64,000 nt of DNA from Zunongwangia endophytica (GCF_030409505.1 NZ_JAUFPZ010000002.1:3799001-3863000), one strand, 5' to 3'; shown: positions 29,048 through 38,418, counted from the stretch's first letter. The notes: generated by a model not told the origin, from the sequence alone. Translations and numbers: made by a program.

Positions 29048-29794
29048 GTGCAAAAGATTATTACCTGTTTCATCCTATTACTAACGCAAGCAGTGCTTAC
29101 CGCCCAACAACCAGTACAACTGGAAGGGAGAATTATTGCCGATAGTTTGGAGTACACTTTTATAAATATTTTAAATATCTCTGCTCATAAAGGAACAACC
29201 AATGATCGCGAAGGACGCTTTATTGTTGAGGTGAACGAAAATGATACCCTGCAATTTTCATCGGTTCAATTTCAAAAAAAAGAAGTAGTAATTACAAAAT
29301 CTATTTTAGCTTCTAAATTTTTAGAAGTCATTTTAGTGCCGGGCGTTAACCAGCTTGATGAAGTTTATATTTCTAATTCTAATCTTGTTGGGGATTTAGG
29401 GAAAGACTTTAGTAAAATTCAGTTTTATGACAAATATGAACTTGATGCTCCCCAGCTAAAACAAGATATCCCTTCTTTAATAGATCGAAAAATTGCAGCT
29501 ACAGGCGGTGATCCTTCAAATTTACTGCTTAACACAATATCAGGAGATCGTCAAAGGTTAAAAAAGATTAAGGCAAATATGGATTACGATTCTAGGATTG
29601 AAAAAGCCCTTTTGTTGTTGCCTCCAGAATTTTTTAAAACAATAAATATCAAGAAAACAGAGCAGATGCTTTTTCTTTATTTCTGTGCTGAAGATTCCTA
29701 TTTTGAAACTCTTGTAAATTTCGAAAGAAAAGGAGATCTGGTAGTTTTTCTGAAAGAGAAAAGTTTGGCGTGGCAAAAACGAACCGATGGATAA
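29048..29794 (+). CDS. CarboxypepD_reg-like domain protein, paralogue 3 of 4
   Basis: 248 residues starting at GTG 29048 in front of a signal peptide (CFILLLTQAVLTAQ). The domain core INILNISAHKGTTNDREGRF and LQFSSVQFQKKEVVIT aligns with copies 2 and 4, and LDEVYISNSNLVGDLGKDF aligns with the linker in both. The C-terminal half contains the shared FLYFCAEDSYFETLV segment. It overlaps the next gene by 8 bases, indicating translational coupling. Confidence 0.78.
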   Translation: MQKIITCFILLLTQAVLTAQQPVQLEGRIIADSLEYTFINILNISAHKGTTNDREGRFIVEVNENDTLQFSSVQFQKKEVVITKSILASKFLEVILVPGVNQLDEVYISNSNLVGDLGKDFSKIQFYDKYELDAPQLKQDIPSLIDRKIAATGGDPSNLLLNTISGDRQRLKKIKANMDYDSRIEKALLLLPPEFFKTINIKKTEQMLFLYFCAEDSYFETLVNFERKGDLVVFLKEKSLAWQKRTDG

Positions 29795-30575
29795 TAAAAT
29801 CTTCCTTGTCTTATTAGCGATATTCTGTGTTTTTAGCTCTGGTCTTTCTCAGCAGCGGCAAGACTTAACAGGAAGAATTCTTAATGACTCGATAGGAGAA
29901 ACATTCGTAAATATCGTAAATATTACTGCGGAAACTGGTACCGTTAATGAAAGTGATGGTAGTTTTGTTATTACAGTAAAAGAAAACGATAGCATCCTTT
30001 TCTCTTCAGTACAGTTTGAAAATAAATACGTAGTAATTACCAAAGAAATTTTAGCAAGGAATTTTTTGGAAGTAGCGCTTTTAGAGGAAGTAAATCGGTT
30101 AGAAACAGTTCATCTTAATAATATAAAACTCACCGGGAATCTGGAAGGCGATATACAAGGTATCAAGGTGAAGCCATTAATGTTTCTTCCGCCTCCCAGA
30201 AAAAAACTAACTATGGCACAGCGCAAAATGGGATCTTACGGTGGCGGTTTAGGAATGCTTATAGGCGCATTAAACGGAGATTTGAAATATTTGAAAAAAG
30301 CTCAGAAAAATTATGAGTTGCAGGGTGAAGCCTATCAGTTGTTGGAAAGTATACCCAAGGGGATTTTTACTGAAGACTTTGGATTAGAGGAATGGGAAGT
30401 GATCAATTTTATGTTTTATTGCGCGCGGAATAATAATAGCAATCTTGAAAAATTAATTGCTGAAGATGATACCTTAGCGTTAATCGCGTATTTTGAAAAA
30501 CAGGCAGAAGATTTTAAAGCGCTTAGCAGGAAAGGCGATGTTCCAAAACTTGAAGGCAGTAATGAAAATCGATAA
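29787..30575 (+). CDS. CarboxypepD_reg-like domain protein, paralogue 4 of 4
   Basis: 262 residues with a signal peptide (LLAIFCVFSSGLSQQ). The core VNIVNITAETGTVNESDGSF and ILFSSVQFENKYVVIT is the closest to a clean regulatory-like domain in the array, followed by LTGNLEGDIQGIKVKP and a helical half with INFMFYCARNN. A single such gene upstream of DUF6702 and an M1 peptidase is, from memory, common in Flavobacteriia; this copy is in that position and may be the ancestral one. Confidence 0.8.
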   Translation: MDNKIFLVLLAIFCVFSSGLSQQRQDLTGRILNDSIGETFVNIVNITAETGTVNESDGSFVITVKENDSILFSSVQFENKYVVITKEILARNFLEVALLEEVNRLETVHLNNIKLTGNLEGDIQGIKVKPLMFLPPPRKKLTMAQRKMGSYGGGLGMLIGALNGDLKYLKKAQKNYELQGEAYQLLESIPKGIFTEDFGLEEWEVINFMFYCARNNNSNLEKLIAEDDTLALIAYFEKQAEDFKALSRKGDVPKLEGSNENR

Positions 30576-30663
30576 ATCTCAGCATAAATCTTAAAAAGTC
30601 CTCGAAAATAGTGAACTTCGTGCTTTGGACTAAAATTTGTTATTCTGAAGTAAAATTTTTTAA

Positions 30664-31170
30664 ATGAAAAAATCTGGATTTTTAGCAGTACTCATTTTTG
30701 CTTGTCTTTCTTTAAGTGCTATTTCCCATAAATTCTATTTAAGTGTCACTGAAATCGAATATAAAGAAGAACAGAAGGATCTACAGATCATTTCTAAAGT
30801 GTTTATTGATGATTTCCAAAACGTTTTAGAAAAACGATATGGAGAATCAATAAGTTTATCGGTAGAAGCAGAAGAAGGACATGTAAAAGAATTGATTCAG
30901 AAATATTTAAAGTCTAAACTTCAAATTTCAGTAAACGGAAAATCTATACCATTGCATTACTTGGGTAAGAAATACGATAAAGATCAACTGATTCTGTTTA
31001 TAGAAGGCGAAAATGTCGAAGCCTTCAATTCAATAAAAATTACCAATGCCATTCTTACAGATTTGTATGATGAACAAAAGAATGTGGTAAATGTAAAGGT
31101 GAAAGATGATATTAAAAGTCTCATGCTAATGAGAGATGCCGATACCGATGTGTTAAAATTTCTCGATTAA
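30664..31170 (+). CDS. DUF6702 family secreted protein
   Basis: 168 residues with a signal peptide (AVLIFACLSLSAISHKFYLS). The HKFYLSVTEIEY start and the later pattern LQIISKVFIDDFQNVLEKRYG match the uncharacterised DUF6702 family as I remember it. No catalytic residues or metal motif. It is 88 bases after the fourth paralogue and 57 before the M1 peptidase gene, a gene order that appears conserved in Flavobacteriia and suggests a shared envelope process. Confidence 0.75.
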   Translation: MKKSGFLAVLIFACLSLSAISHKFYLSVTEIEYKEEQKDLQIISKVFIDDFQNVLEKRYGESISLSVEAEEGHVKELIQKYLKSKLQISVNGKSIPLHYLGKKYDKDQLILFIEGENVEAFNSIKITNAILTDLYDEQKNVVNVKVKDDIKSLMLMRDADTDVLKFLD

Positions 31171-31227
31171 ACCCCAAACGGTTAGAAATTTATTTATTTT
31201 TAGCAATATTTAACAAATTAATCATAC

Positions 31228-33531
31228 ATGAAAACAATCAAACTGATATGTTCAGCGTTTTTAATGTTTGCTATTACAGGAGTGAACGCCCAGGAAGAGC
31301 AACAAGAAACCCCAAAACCGCAGGGACATACTAACCAAAACAAATTTAGACAACTATACCAGGAGTTTAGAGATCCAAGTATGTATCGTACTGCATCTGG
31401 AGCACCTGGCGAAGCCTATTATCAAAACGAAGCCGACTATCAAATGGAGATCGTTTTAGATGATGAAAATACAAAGCTAAGCGGAGAAGAAATTATAACC
31501 TACCACAATAATTCGAAAAACAAATTAGAATATTTATGGATGCAATTAGATCAAAACATCCGTAAAAAAGACGCTCCAGCTTTAGAAAAAGGATCTAGCG
31601 GCATGGCGCCCGTTGCGCAGCCTGGTCGTTTTGCTGATCAATATTTAAAAGAACCTTTTGATGGAGGTTTTAATATCGAAGAGGTGAAAGCAGATGGTGA
31701 TAAAATTTCTTACACTATTAATAATACCATGATGCGTATCGATCTTCCTGAACCTTTAGAGGCTGGGGAGAGTTTTACGTTCAGCGTAAAATGGTGGTAT
31801 AATGTAAATAATCACGTAACCAATAGAGCTCGTTCTGGTTATGAGCAATTCGAGGATGGAAACAGAGCTTACGAAATTGCACAGTTTTTCCCAAGGATGG
31901 CTGTTTATAACGATGTTGAAGGATGGCAAAATATGCAGTTTTGGGGTAGTGGAGAATTTGCGCTGCCGTTCGGGGATTACGAAGTAAGTATTACCGTTCC
32001 TGCAGATCACGTGATGGAAGCAACAGGAGAACTTCAAAATCGTGACGATGTCTATACCAAAGACATGATGAAGCGTTTTAAGAAAGCAAAAAAATCTTAC
32101 GATGAGCCTGTTATTATTAGAACTCAGGAGGAAGCAGTAGAGGCTTCTAAAGGTTTTGATAAGAAAACAAAAACTTGGACGTACAAAGCCGAGATGGTTA
32201 GAGATTTTGCTTTCGCAACATCAAGAAGATTTATCTTAGATATGATGGCTGTTAAAATGAATGATGACAGCGATGTAATGGCAGTATCAATTTACCCAAA
32301 AGAAGGAAATCCACTTTGGGAAAAATGGTCTACAAGAGTAGTAGCTTCTACATTAGAGAGCTATTCAGATCATACGTTTATTTACCCTTATCACAAAGCT
32401 GTATCTGTACATGCTAAGAATCAGGGGATGGAATATCCTATGATTTGTTGGAACTACGGTCGTCCAGACGAAAATGGAGAATATAGCGACCGTGTAAAAT
32501 ACGGAATGATAGGAGTTATTATTCACGAAGTTGGTCATAACTTCTTCCCAATGATCGTAAATAGTGATGAGCGCCAATGGGGATGGATGGACGAAGGTAT
32601 TAATACTTTTGTACAATATTTAGCCGAGCAGGAATTTGGAGAACGCTATCCAGAAGCTATCGAAGGTTACGATAAATACCCTTCGCGTCGTGGTATTCCC
32701 GCTAATATTGTCCCTTATATGAAAGGGAATCAGGATTTTATTGCGCCAATTATGGCAAATCCAGAAGAGGTTTTTCAATTAGGAAATAACGCTTACGGTA
32801 AGCCAGCAACAGCACTTAATATTTTGCGAGAAACAGTAATGGGACGTGAGTTATTTGATCATGCTTTCCATACCTATTCTCAAAGATGGATGTTTAAACA
32901 TCCAACTCCAGAAGATTTCTTTAGAACTATGGAAGATGCTTCAGCAGTCGATTTAGATTGGTTTTGGAGAGGATGGTTCTACACTACAGATTATACAGAT
33001 ATCGGAGTAGCAGATGTGAAAAAATACTACGTTACCGATAAGCAGACAAAAGAAGGGCTAGAACTTTTAGAGCGTTATGGTGCAAATCCTGAGGAAATTG
33101 ATGCGATCTATGTAGTTGAAGAGGGAAACGAAGAGTTTGAAGAAATTATGAAAGGAAAAAGCATTTTAGAAAATTCTGAAAAGCTTAATGCTTATGTAAT
33201 GGATAACTTTTCAGCAGAAGAGCGTAATAGTCTTGAAGTTCCAAAATATTTTTATCAGGTTACATTCAATAAGCCAGGTGGTTTAGTAATGCCGATAATT
33301 GTAGAACTTACATATGCCGATGGTTCTACTGAAATGAAAAGATATCCTGTACAGGTTTGGATGAAAAATGATAGCGAGGTAGTAAAAACTATCGCTTCTA
33401 ATAAAGAAATTACCAAAGTAGTGGTAGATCCAGATTTAGAAACAGCAGATGTGGATTTAAGCAATAATAGCTGGCCAAAAGAAGAAACTCCTAACGAGTT
33501 TGAAAAGTTTAAAAATAAAACTGACGGATAG
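31228..33531 (+). CDS. M1 family zinc metallopeptidase, secreted
   Basis: 767-residue aminopeptidase-like enzyme with a signal peptide (FLMFAITGVNAQ). The gluzincin site is complete: H433-E434-V-G-H437 and Glu456 after 18 residues (HEVGH...WGWMDEG). The exopeptidase motif reads GMEYPMI in place of GAMEN. The N-terminal beta domain (YQMEIVLDDENTKLSGEE) and the 18-residue spacing fit M1. A long C-terminal region follows the helical domain. Substrate unknown; probably periplasmic or outer-membrane associated. Ends in a strong terminator. Confidence 0.92.
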   Translation: MKTIKLICSAFLMFAITGVNAQEEQQETPKPQGHTNQNKFRQLYQEFRDPSMYRTASGAPGEAYYQNEADYQMEIVLDDENTKLSGEEIITYHNNSKNKLEYLWMQLDQNIRKKDAPALEKGSSGMAPVAQPGRFADQYLKEPFDGGFNIEEVKADGDKISYTINNTMMRIDLPEPLEAGESFTFSVKWWYNVNNHVTNRARSGYEQFEDGNRAYEIAQFFPRMAVYNDVEGWQNMQFWGSGEFALPFGDYEVSITVPADHVMEATGELQNRDDVYTKDMMKRFKKAKKSYDEPVIIRTQEEAVEASKGFDKKTKTWTYKAEMVRDFAFATSRRFILDMMAVKMNDDSDVMAVSIYPKEGNPLWEKWSTRVVASTLESYSDHTFIYPYHKAVSVHAKNQGMEYPMICWNYGRPDENGEYSDRVKYGMIGVIIHEVGHNFFPMIVNSDERQWGWMDEGINTFVQYLAEQEFGERYPEAIEGYDKYPSRRGIPANIVPYMKGNQDFIAPIMANPEEVFQLGNNAYGKPATALNILRETVMGRELFDHAFHTYSQRWMFKHPTPEDFFRTMEDASAVDLDWFWRGWFYTTDYTDIGVADVKKYYVTDKQTKEGLELLERYGANPEEIDAIYVVEEGNEEFEEIMKGKSILENSEKLNAYVMDNFSAEERNSLEVPKYFYQVTFNKPGGLVMPIIVELTYADGSTEMKRYPVQVWMKNDSEVVKTIASNKEITKVVVDPDLETADVDLSNNSWPKEETPNEFEKFKNKTDG

Positions 33532-33551
33532 TCAAAAAAAGTTGATAAATT

Positions 33552-33583
33552 TTTAAGCCGACTTTAACGAGTCGGCTTTTTTT
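33552..33583 (+). terminator. Terminator after the M1 peptidase gene
   Basis: Stem AAGCCGACT/AGTCGGCTT with a TTAACG loop and seven Ts. Confidence 0.92.
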
Positions 33584-33600
33584 ATACTGATATTTGTATA

Positions 33601-33608
33601 TATATTTG
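33601..33608 (+). promoter_or_regulatory. Predicted -7 box of tatA
   Basis: TATATTTG, full consensus, 8 bases before the ATG at 33617. If used, the transcript would have almost no leader. Confidence 0.5.
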
Positions 33609-33616
33609 TTTTTGAT

Positions 33617-33904
33617 ATGATGACTACACTTCCGTTATTTATTAGTGGCGCAGAGATTGGATTTATCATCTTTATTTTAGTGATGGTATTTGGTGCAGAC
33701 AAAATTCCTGATATTGCTCGTGGAATGGGTAAAGGAATGCGGATGTTGCGAAACGCATCAGATGATATTAAATCTGAAATCACTAAAAGCGCAGATAAGC
33801 AGGGAATAGATACTAAAGGCATCACTAACGATGTGAAAGGTGAAATCGATAAGGTTAAAGACGATATCGATGAGATCACCGGCTCTGTAAGACGTAAATT
33901 CTAA
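33617..33904 (+). CDS. tatA: Sec-independent translocase subunit TatA/E
   Basis: 95-residue pore-type subunit of the twin-arginine export system. One N-terminal membrane helix (GAEIGFIIFILVMVFG) is followed by the hinge and amphipathic helix ADKIPDIARGMGKGMRMLRNA, then a charged tail. No tatC is in the window. A second ATG at 33620 is an equally possible start. The gene precedes the PAP2 gene by 17 bases and is probably co-transcribed with it. A Tat-type signal is carried by the LD-carboxypeptidase at 3861-4916. Confidence 0.93.
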   Translation: MMTTLPLFISGAEIGFIIFILVMVFGADKIPDIARGMGKGMRMLRNASDDIKSEITKSADKQGIDTKGITNDVKGEIDKVKDDIDEITGSVRRKF

Positions 33905-33921
33905 ACTTTTTAATTTTTTAA

Positions 33922-34479
33922 ATGTTCGATCAACTAAAACAGTGGGATAGAGAGTTATTTGTATATCTCAATGGTTTAGGAATTGAAGATTACGACAATT
34001 TCTGGATTTGGTTTACCCAAATTAGACATTGGATCCCTTTATATATCCTATTTTTCGTTTTATTCTTTTTAGCGTTTCATAAAAAGAAAGCTATTTATTC
34101 TTCTGTATTTCTATTACTATCGTGGGCTGCTACTTTTGGTCTTACTTCTTTGACTAAACATTTGGTAAGTAGAATGCGGCCTAATAATAATCCTGAGATT
34201 AATCAAATAATAAGAATACTTCAGGAACCCACTAATTTTAGTTTTTTTTCAGGGCATACCTCTTCGGCATTTGTATTGGCAACTTTTGTAATACTGGTGC
34301 TGCGTAAAACCTATAAATGGATTTGGTTGCTCTATATCTGGGCAATAATGCTTTCACTTAGCCGAATTTTTGTAGGCGTGCATTATCCCGGTGACCTTTT
34401 TGTAGGAGGATTGGTAGGTGTACTTATGGCCTGGATCTTCTATAAAATCTACTTGAAATACGAATATCGATTTTATTAA
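33922..34479 (+). CDS. PAP2 family membrane phosphatase
   Basis: 185-residue integral membrane phosphatase with all three PAP2 motifs: KHLVSRMRP, FFSGHTSSA, and SRIFVGVHYPGDLFVGG with the catalytic His and Asp. About five or six membrane helices. Such enzymes dephosphorylate undecaprenyl pyrophosphate, phosphatidic acid or lipid A; which applies here cannot be told. Its last 4 bases overlap the tail of the convergent O-methyltransferase gene. Confidence 0.9.
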   Translation: MFDQLKQWDRELFVYLNGLGIEDYDNFWIWFTQIRHWIPLYILFFVLFFLAFHKKKAIYSSVFLLLSWAATFGLTSLTKHLVSRMRPNNNPEINQIIRILQEPTNFSFFSGHTSSAFVLATFVILVLRKTYKWIWLLYIWAIMLSLSRIFVGVHYPGDLFVGGLVGVLMAWIFYKIYLKYEYRFY

Positions 34480-35120
34480 TTTTTAACCCGACTTAAAGTA
34501 AGTCCATCACGAAGCGGTAAAACCACCGTTTCAACACGCTCGTCTTCAGCAAGCATTTTATTATATTTCAGTAATGCTTCCGTAGAAGTATCATTCTTTT
34601 TCACTTCTTCTAAAACTTTACCACTCCACAAGACATTATCAGATAAGATCAATCCGCCCGGATTCATTTTCTCCATAATAATTTCAAAGTATTTTGGATA
34701 ATTTGGCTTGTCTGCATCGATAAAAACAAGATCGAAGCTGAGGTCTAATTGTGGTATTATAGCAGTCGCATCGCCTAGATGCTGAATAATTTGATCTTTA
34801 AATGCTGATTCCTGAAAATATTTCTGCTGAAAGTCAAAAAGCTCTTCGTTAATATCTATGGTATGAAGTATCCCCTTAGCCTGAAGTCCTTCCGCTAAAC
34901 AAAGCGCTGAATAACCTGTGTAGGTGCCGATCTCCAAAATGTGCTTAGGATTTACCAATTTGGATATTAAACTCAGTAAACGGCCCTGATAATGCCCGCT
35001 AAGCATTCGAGGTTGCAAGACTTTTTGATGAGTTTCTCTATTCAGTTTTGCTAAGTAGTCTGGTTCTTTTTCAGAATGATTCTCGCAATACTCGATTATA
35101 CTTTCAGACAAAAACTCCAT
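34476..35120 (-). CDS. SAM-dependent O-methyltransferase (catechol-OMT-like)
   Basis: 214 residues of the caffeoyl-CoA/catechol-type family. The SAM motif ILEIGTYTGYSALCLAEGL and the metal-binding DLVFIDADKPNYPKYFE are complete, with LILSDNVLWSGKV after. Methylates a hydroxyl on a small molecule; substrate unknown. A -7 box at 35135-35142 sits 14 bases from the start, giving a very short leader. Divergent from kynU. Confidence 0.93.
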   Translation of the reverse strand: MEFLSESIIEYCENHSEKEPDYLAKLNRETHQKVLQPRMLSGHYQGRLLSLISKLVNPKHILEIGTYTGYSALCLAEGLQAKGILHTIDINEELFDFQQKYFQESAFKDQIIQHLGDATAIIPQLDLSFDLVFIDADKPNYPKYFEIIMEKMNPGGLILSDNVLWSGKVLEEVKKNDTSTEALLKYNKMLAEDERVETVVLPLRDGLTLSRVKN

Positions 35121-35134
35121 AAACCATTTTTGCG

Positions 35135-35142
35135 CAAAATTA
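35135..35142 (-). promoter_or_regulatory. Predicted -7 box of the O-methyltransferase gene
   Basis: Minus strand TAATTTTG, full TAnnTTTG match. Confidence 0.45.
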
Positions 35143-35249
35143 ATAAAATAAATGGCTTAGCTATTCATCTATTTTCAATTCTAAATATTCACAAAAGCTT
35201 CAATATTGTTATGCGAATATTGTAAAGCCTAAGTTGTATTTTAGCAAAA

Positions 35250-36539
35250 ATGACAAGCCACATGCAATTTGAAAATTCCCGGGCATTTGCTCAACAACTA
35301 GATCAAGAAGATCCCTTAAGAGAGTATCGTAATGAATTTATTTTTCCGCAGATAAATGGCAAAGATGCTATTTATTTTACCGGTAATTCTTTGGGATTAC
35401 AGCCAAAATCAGCGCAAACTTATGTGAACGACATCATGACTGATTGGGGGAATCTGGCAGTTGAAGGTCATTTTCAGGCAGAAAAACCATGGTGGGATTA
35501 TCATGAGCGTTTTGCTGAAAAACTTTCTAAAGTGGTTGGAGCAAAGCCGAAAGAGATTTCGGTAATGAATACTTTAACGGTGAATTTGCACTTAATGATG
35601 GTGTCGTTTTATCGTCCCACAGCAAAGCGATATAAGATTATTTGCGAGGAAAAAGCTTTTCCAAGCGATCAATATATGATTTCTAGTCAGGTTCGCTTTC
35701 ACGGTTATGATCCATCTGATGCTATTGTTGAATTAAAAAAACGCGACGGCGAGCATAACTTTAGAACCGAAGATATTCTAGCTAAAATTGAGGAAGTAGG
35801 AGAGGAGTGTGCTTTGGTTTTAATTGGTGGCGTAAATTATTATACCGGGCAGGTTTTTGATATGAAATCTATTACGGAAGCAGGACATAAAGTTGGCGCT
35901 TTCGTTGGATGGGATTTGGCCCATGCAGCCGGTAATATTGAATTGAAATTGCATGAATGGAAGGTTGATTTTGCTGCTTGGTGTAGTTATAAATACATGA
36001 ATAGCGGTCCTGGTAATGCATCGGGTTGTTTTGTAAATGAACAATATCATAATCAAAAAGATATTCCAAGATTTGAAGGTTGGTGGGGACATAACAAAGA
36101 ACGGCGCTTTTTAATGGAGCCTGAATTTCAGCCAGAAGATGGCGCAGATGCATGGCAAATTAGTAATGCTCCCGTGCTGGCATTAGCACCATATTTGGCT
36201 TCTTTAGAAATGTTTGATGAGGTAGGAATGGATGCACTACTTCAAAAACGTGACAAAATTGTGGCTTACTTAGAATTTATATTGCACGAAATCGACAAGG
36301 AAGTTGACAGTTCTTTTGAAGTTATCACACCGGCGAATCAGAAAGAACGAGGTACGCAGTTATCTGTTTTTCTACATGGGCAGGGCAAAGAACTTTTTAA
36401 TTATTTGATGGAAAACGGAGTAATACCAGATTGGCGCGAGCCTAATGTAATTCGGTTAGCACCGGCGCCTTTTTACTGCTCTTATGAAGATATGTACGAG
36501 TTTGGACAAATATTAAAAAGAGGAATTTTAGAGAAATAG
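35250..36539 (+). CDS. kynU: Kynureninase
   Basis: PLP enzyme that splits kynurenine or 3-hydroxykynurenine into (3-hydroxy)anthranilate and alanine. Seen: FTGNSLGLQPKSA, GWDLAHAAGN with the PLP-binding Asp, and the Schiff-base Lys248 in CSYKYMNSGPG, plus FEGWWGHNKERRF. 429 residues is typical. An internal ATG (residue 5) is also possible. A TATTTTAG box ends only 5 bases before the start. Kynurenine 3-monooxygenase is 6.5 kb downstream; the LRR gene follows by 15 bases. Confidence 0.97.
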   Translation: MTSHMQFENSRAFAQQLDQEDPLREYRNEFIFPQINGKDAIYFTGNSLGLQPKSAQTYVNDIMTDWGNLAVEGHFQAEKPWWDYHERFAEKLSKVVGAKPKEISVMNTLTVNLHLMMVSFYRPTAKRYKIICEEKAFPSDQYMISSQVRFHGYDPSDAIVELKKRDGEHNFRTEDILAKIEEVGEECALVLIGGVNYYTGQVFDMKSITEAGHKVGAFVGWDLAHAAGNIELKLHEWKVDFAAWCSYKYMNSGPGNASGCFVNEQYHNQKDIPRFEGWWGHNKERRFLMEPEFQPEDGADAWQISNAPVLALAPYLASLEMFDEVGMDALLQKRDKIVAYLEFILHEIDKEVDSSFEVITPANQKERGTQLSVFLHGQGKELFNYLMENGVIPDWREPNVIRLAPAPFYCSYEDMYEFGQILKRGILEK

Positions 36540-36554
36540 TTTGAAACACATACT

Positions 36555-37535
36555 ATGAAAGATTTATCAAAAATAAAGGATGAAAGTCTTAAAGCGGTTA
36601 TTGCTAATACTAAGGCTAACGATTTAGAATCTATCATAGAACTGAACGCTAGAGATAAGAGAATTGAAAATTTGGACGGGATACAATACCTTTCGAATTT
36701 ACGCAAGGTAAAACTGGGGCGAAATAGCATTAAAGATATTTCTCCACTATCAGAATTGTCAAATCTTACCGGGGTTTTCTTGGAAAATAATTTAATAAAG
36801 GAAATAACACCGCTAAAAAAACTGAAGAGTTTACCTGCATTAAATATTAGTAATAATCAAATTTCAAACGCAGAAAGCTTTACAGCTAAACATAAAATTA
36901 CATGGTTAGATTTAAGTAATAATTTTATTGAAGATGCTGAGTATTTGAGTAGGTGCGAGTTTCTTACTACTCTTAATTTGAGCAGTAATAATATAGAGGG
37001 TTTTAATGATTTTCACTCTCATGATCGGCTGCGACATCTTAATATTTCAGATAATAAAATAGAGGGAGAGGTTAGAATAAAGTCGATGCAGCGATTAAGG
37101 AGTTTGGATATATCTAACAATTATATATCGAATTTAATATGTGAGGAAATACATCCCAAATTACAGCAGTTAGATGTTTCTTCTAATTCGATAAATGAGT
37201 TATCTTTTTTGAGGTCTTTTGCAAATCTCACAAGTTTTGTGGCTTCAGATAATTTAATAAATAGTACAAATGAAATATCGAGTTTGATTCAGCTTAGAAT
37301 ATTGTACTTATGGCATACAGGAATTAAAAATGTAACCGGATTAGAGCAGTTGAAAAATCTAGAGGAATTGGGAATTGCAGATAACAATATTGAGAGCATC
37401 CTTAACCTGAAAGAACTAAAAAAAATAAAATTATTGCTAATTGGTGGTAATCATAAAATAGCTTCGGAAGAAATTCAACTTTTTAAAACTATAGTTGAAG
37501 AAGATTTTAGATCTCCAGACTGGAAAGAGTTATAG
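36555..37535 (+). CDS. Leucine-rich repeat protein (SDS22-like), cytoplasmic
   Basis: 326 residues made of about eleven 20-24-residue repeats of the type LxxLxLxxNxIxxIxxL (for example LNISNNQISNA and LDLSNNFIEDA). There is no signal peptide, transmembrane helix or sorting domain, so it is probably a cytoplasmic protein-binding solenoid. It starts 15 bases after kynU and ends at a terminator, so it is likely in the kynU transcript. Bacterial SDS22-like proteins have no common function; a partner cannot be named. Confidence 0.85.
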   Translation: MKDLSKIKDESLKAVIANTKANDLESIIELNARDKRIENLDGIQYLSNLRKVKLGRNSIKDISPLSELSNLTGVFLENNLIKEITPLKKLKSLPALNISNNQISNAESFTAKHKITWLDLSNNFIEDAEYLSRCEFLTTLNLSSNNIEGFNDFHSHDRLRHLNISDNKIEGEVRIKSMQRLRSLDISNNYISNLICEEIHPKLQQLDVSSNSINELSFLRSFANLTSFVASDNLINSTNEISSLIQLRILYLWHTGIKNVTGLEQLKNLEELGIADNNIESILNLKELKKIKLLLIGGNHKIASEEIQLFKTIVEEDFRSPDWKEL

Positions 37536-37556
37536 ACTGAATCACACTAAAATAAT

Positions 37557-37593
37557 AAGCCAGAACATTACTTTTAGAGTCATGTTCTGGCTT
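37557..37593. terminator. Hairpin between the LRR gene and the 37.6-38.3 kb lipoprotein gene
   Basis: Perfect stem AAGCCAGAACAT/ATGTTCTGGCTT. The T run is short on both sides, so it is a moderate bidirectional terminator. Confidence 0.7.
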
Positions 37594-37616
37594 TAATATT
37601 CTATAAAAAATGAAGT

Positions 37617-38315
37617 TTATTTTACTGAAATATCAGTAAAGTATAGTTGAAAACTTCCGTCTTCAGATTTGTGCATTTTTGCGATTGGTATATTTTTGAA
37701 AGTTTCGTAATCTTCCCATGTTGTAGCCATTTCTCGGTCGCCACCAGAGGCTTTATAAACCCATTCTTTGATCATATGATCTTTTCCATAATAAATATCA
37801 TAAGTATCGCCAGGAGTGTAACCACCAGCAGAATTATAAGCAACTTCTAATTTTGTAAGCGTATCACCGCTAATTGGCGCAGCAACTTCTTTTTCTTCAG
37901 TAAGATTAGCATCGCTCCATACTAATTGATATGGAAATAATAACCAGTAAGAATCATTGATGAATTTTGAATCTATAGATTTCTTATCTTCTGGAATCGA
38001 GTCGGTTTTGGTGTAACTTGTTGTTTCGTCCCCTTCAGTTAAGCTAATTTCATTAGATTTTGTATTCCATTTCCAATGCCGAGAACTTCTTAGTGAATCC
38101 TGAATTTTTACATTAAAGGTAAATTCAATTTCCTCAGCTTCTTCAAATTTATCTAAGCCATTTGCCATAGCGATAGTATTGCCGATGCCGTCTTTTTCTT
38201 CCGAAGCATTTACTTCGGTTTCAGTATTCATTTCAGAAGAAGAAGTATCATTTTCGGTGTTTTTACAGGCGATGATACTTAGTGCAAATAGAAAGGGTAG
38301 AATAGTTTTTTTCAT
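37617..38315 (-). CDS. Hypothetical lipoprotein
   Basis: 232 residues with a lipoprotein signal ending in IIACK (lipobox IIAC). After a Ser/Glu-rich linker the body resembles outer-membrane lipoprotein carrier-like beta domains: FTFNVKIQD, WKWNTKSNEISL, TKLEVAYNSAGGYTPGDTYDIYYGKDHMIKEWVYK. That resemblance is only a pattern impression. No catalytic motif. Function unknown. Confidence 0.75.
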   Translation of the reverse strand: MKKTILPFLFALSIIACKNTENDTSSSEMNTETEVNASEEKDGIGNTIAMANGLDKFEEAEEIEFTFNVKIQDSLRSSRHWKWNTKSNEISLTEGDETTSYTKTDSIPEDKKSIDSKFINDSYWLLFPYQLVWSDANLTEEKEVAAPISGDTLTKLEVAYNSAGGYTPGDTYDIYYGKDHMIKEWVYKASGGDREMATTWEDYETFKNIPIAKMHKSEDGSFQLYFTDISVK

Positions 38316-38390
38316 CTTTAAAATTTTAGCGTAGTCATAAAGTTACAAAACAATTTATAATGGGTACTAATTAATTAGCGCTATAAATAA

Positions 38391-38418
38391 CAAAACCTCT
38401 TGAAGATCAAGAGGTTTG
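38391..38418 (-). terminator. Terminator after the lmo0937-like gene
   Basis: Perfect stem AAACCTCTTGA/TCAAGAGGTTT with a 3-base loop; on the minus strand TTTTGTTATTT follows. Confidence 0.8.
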
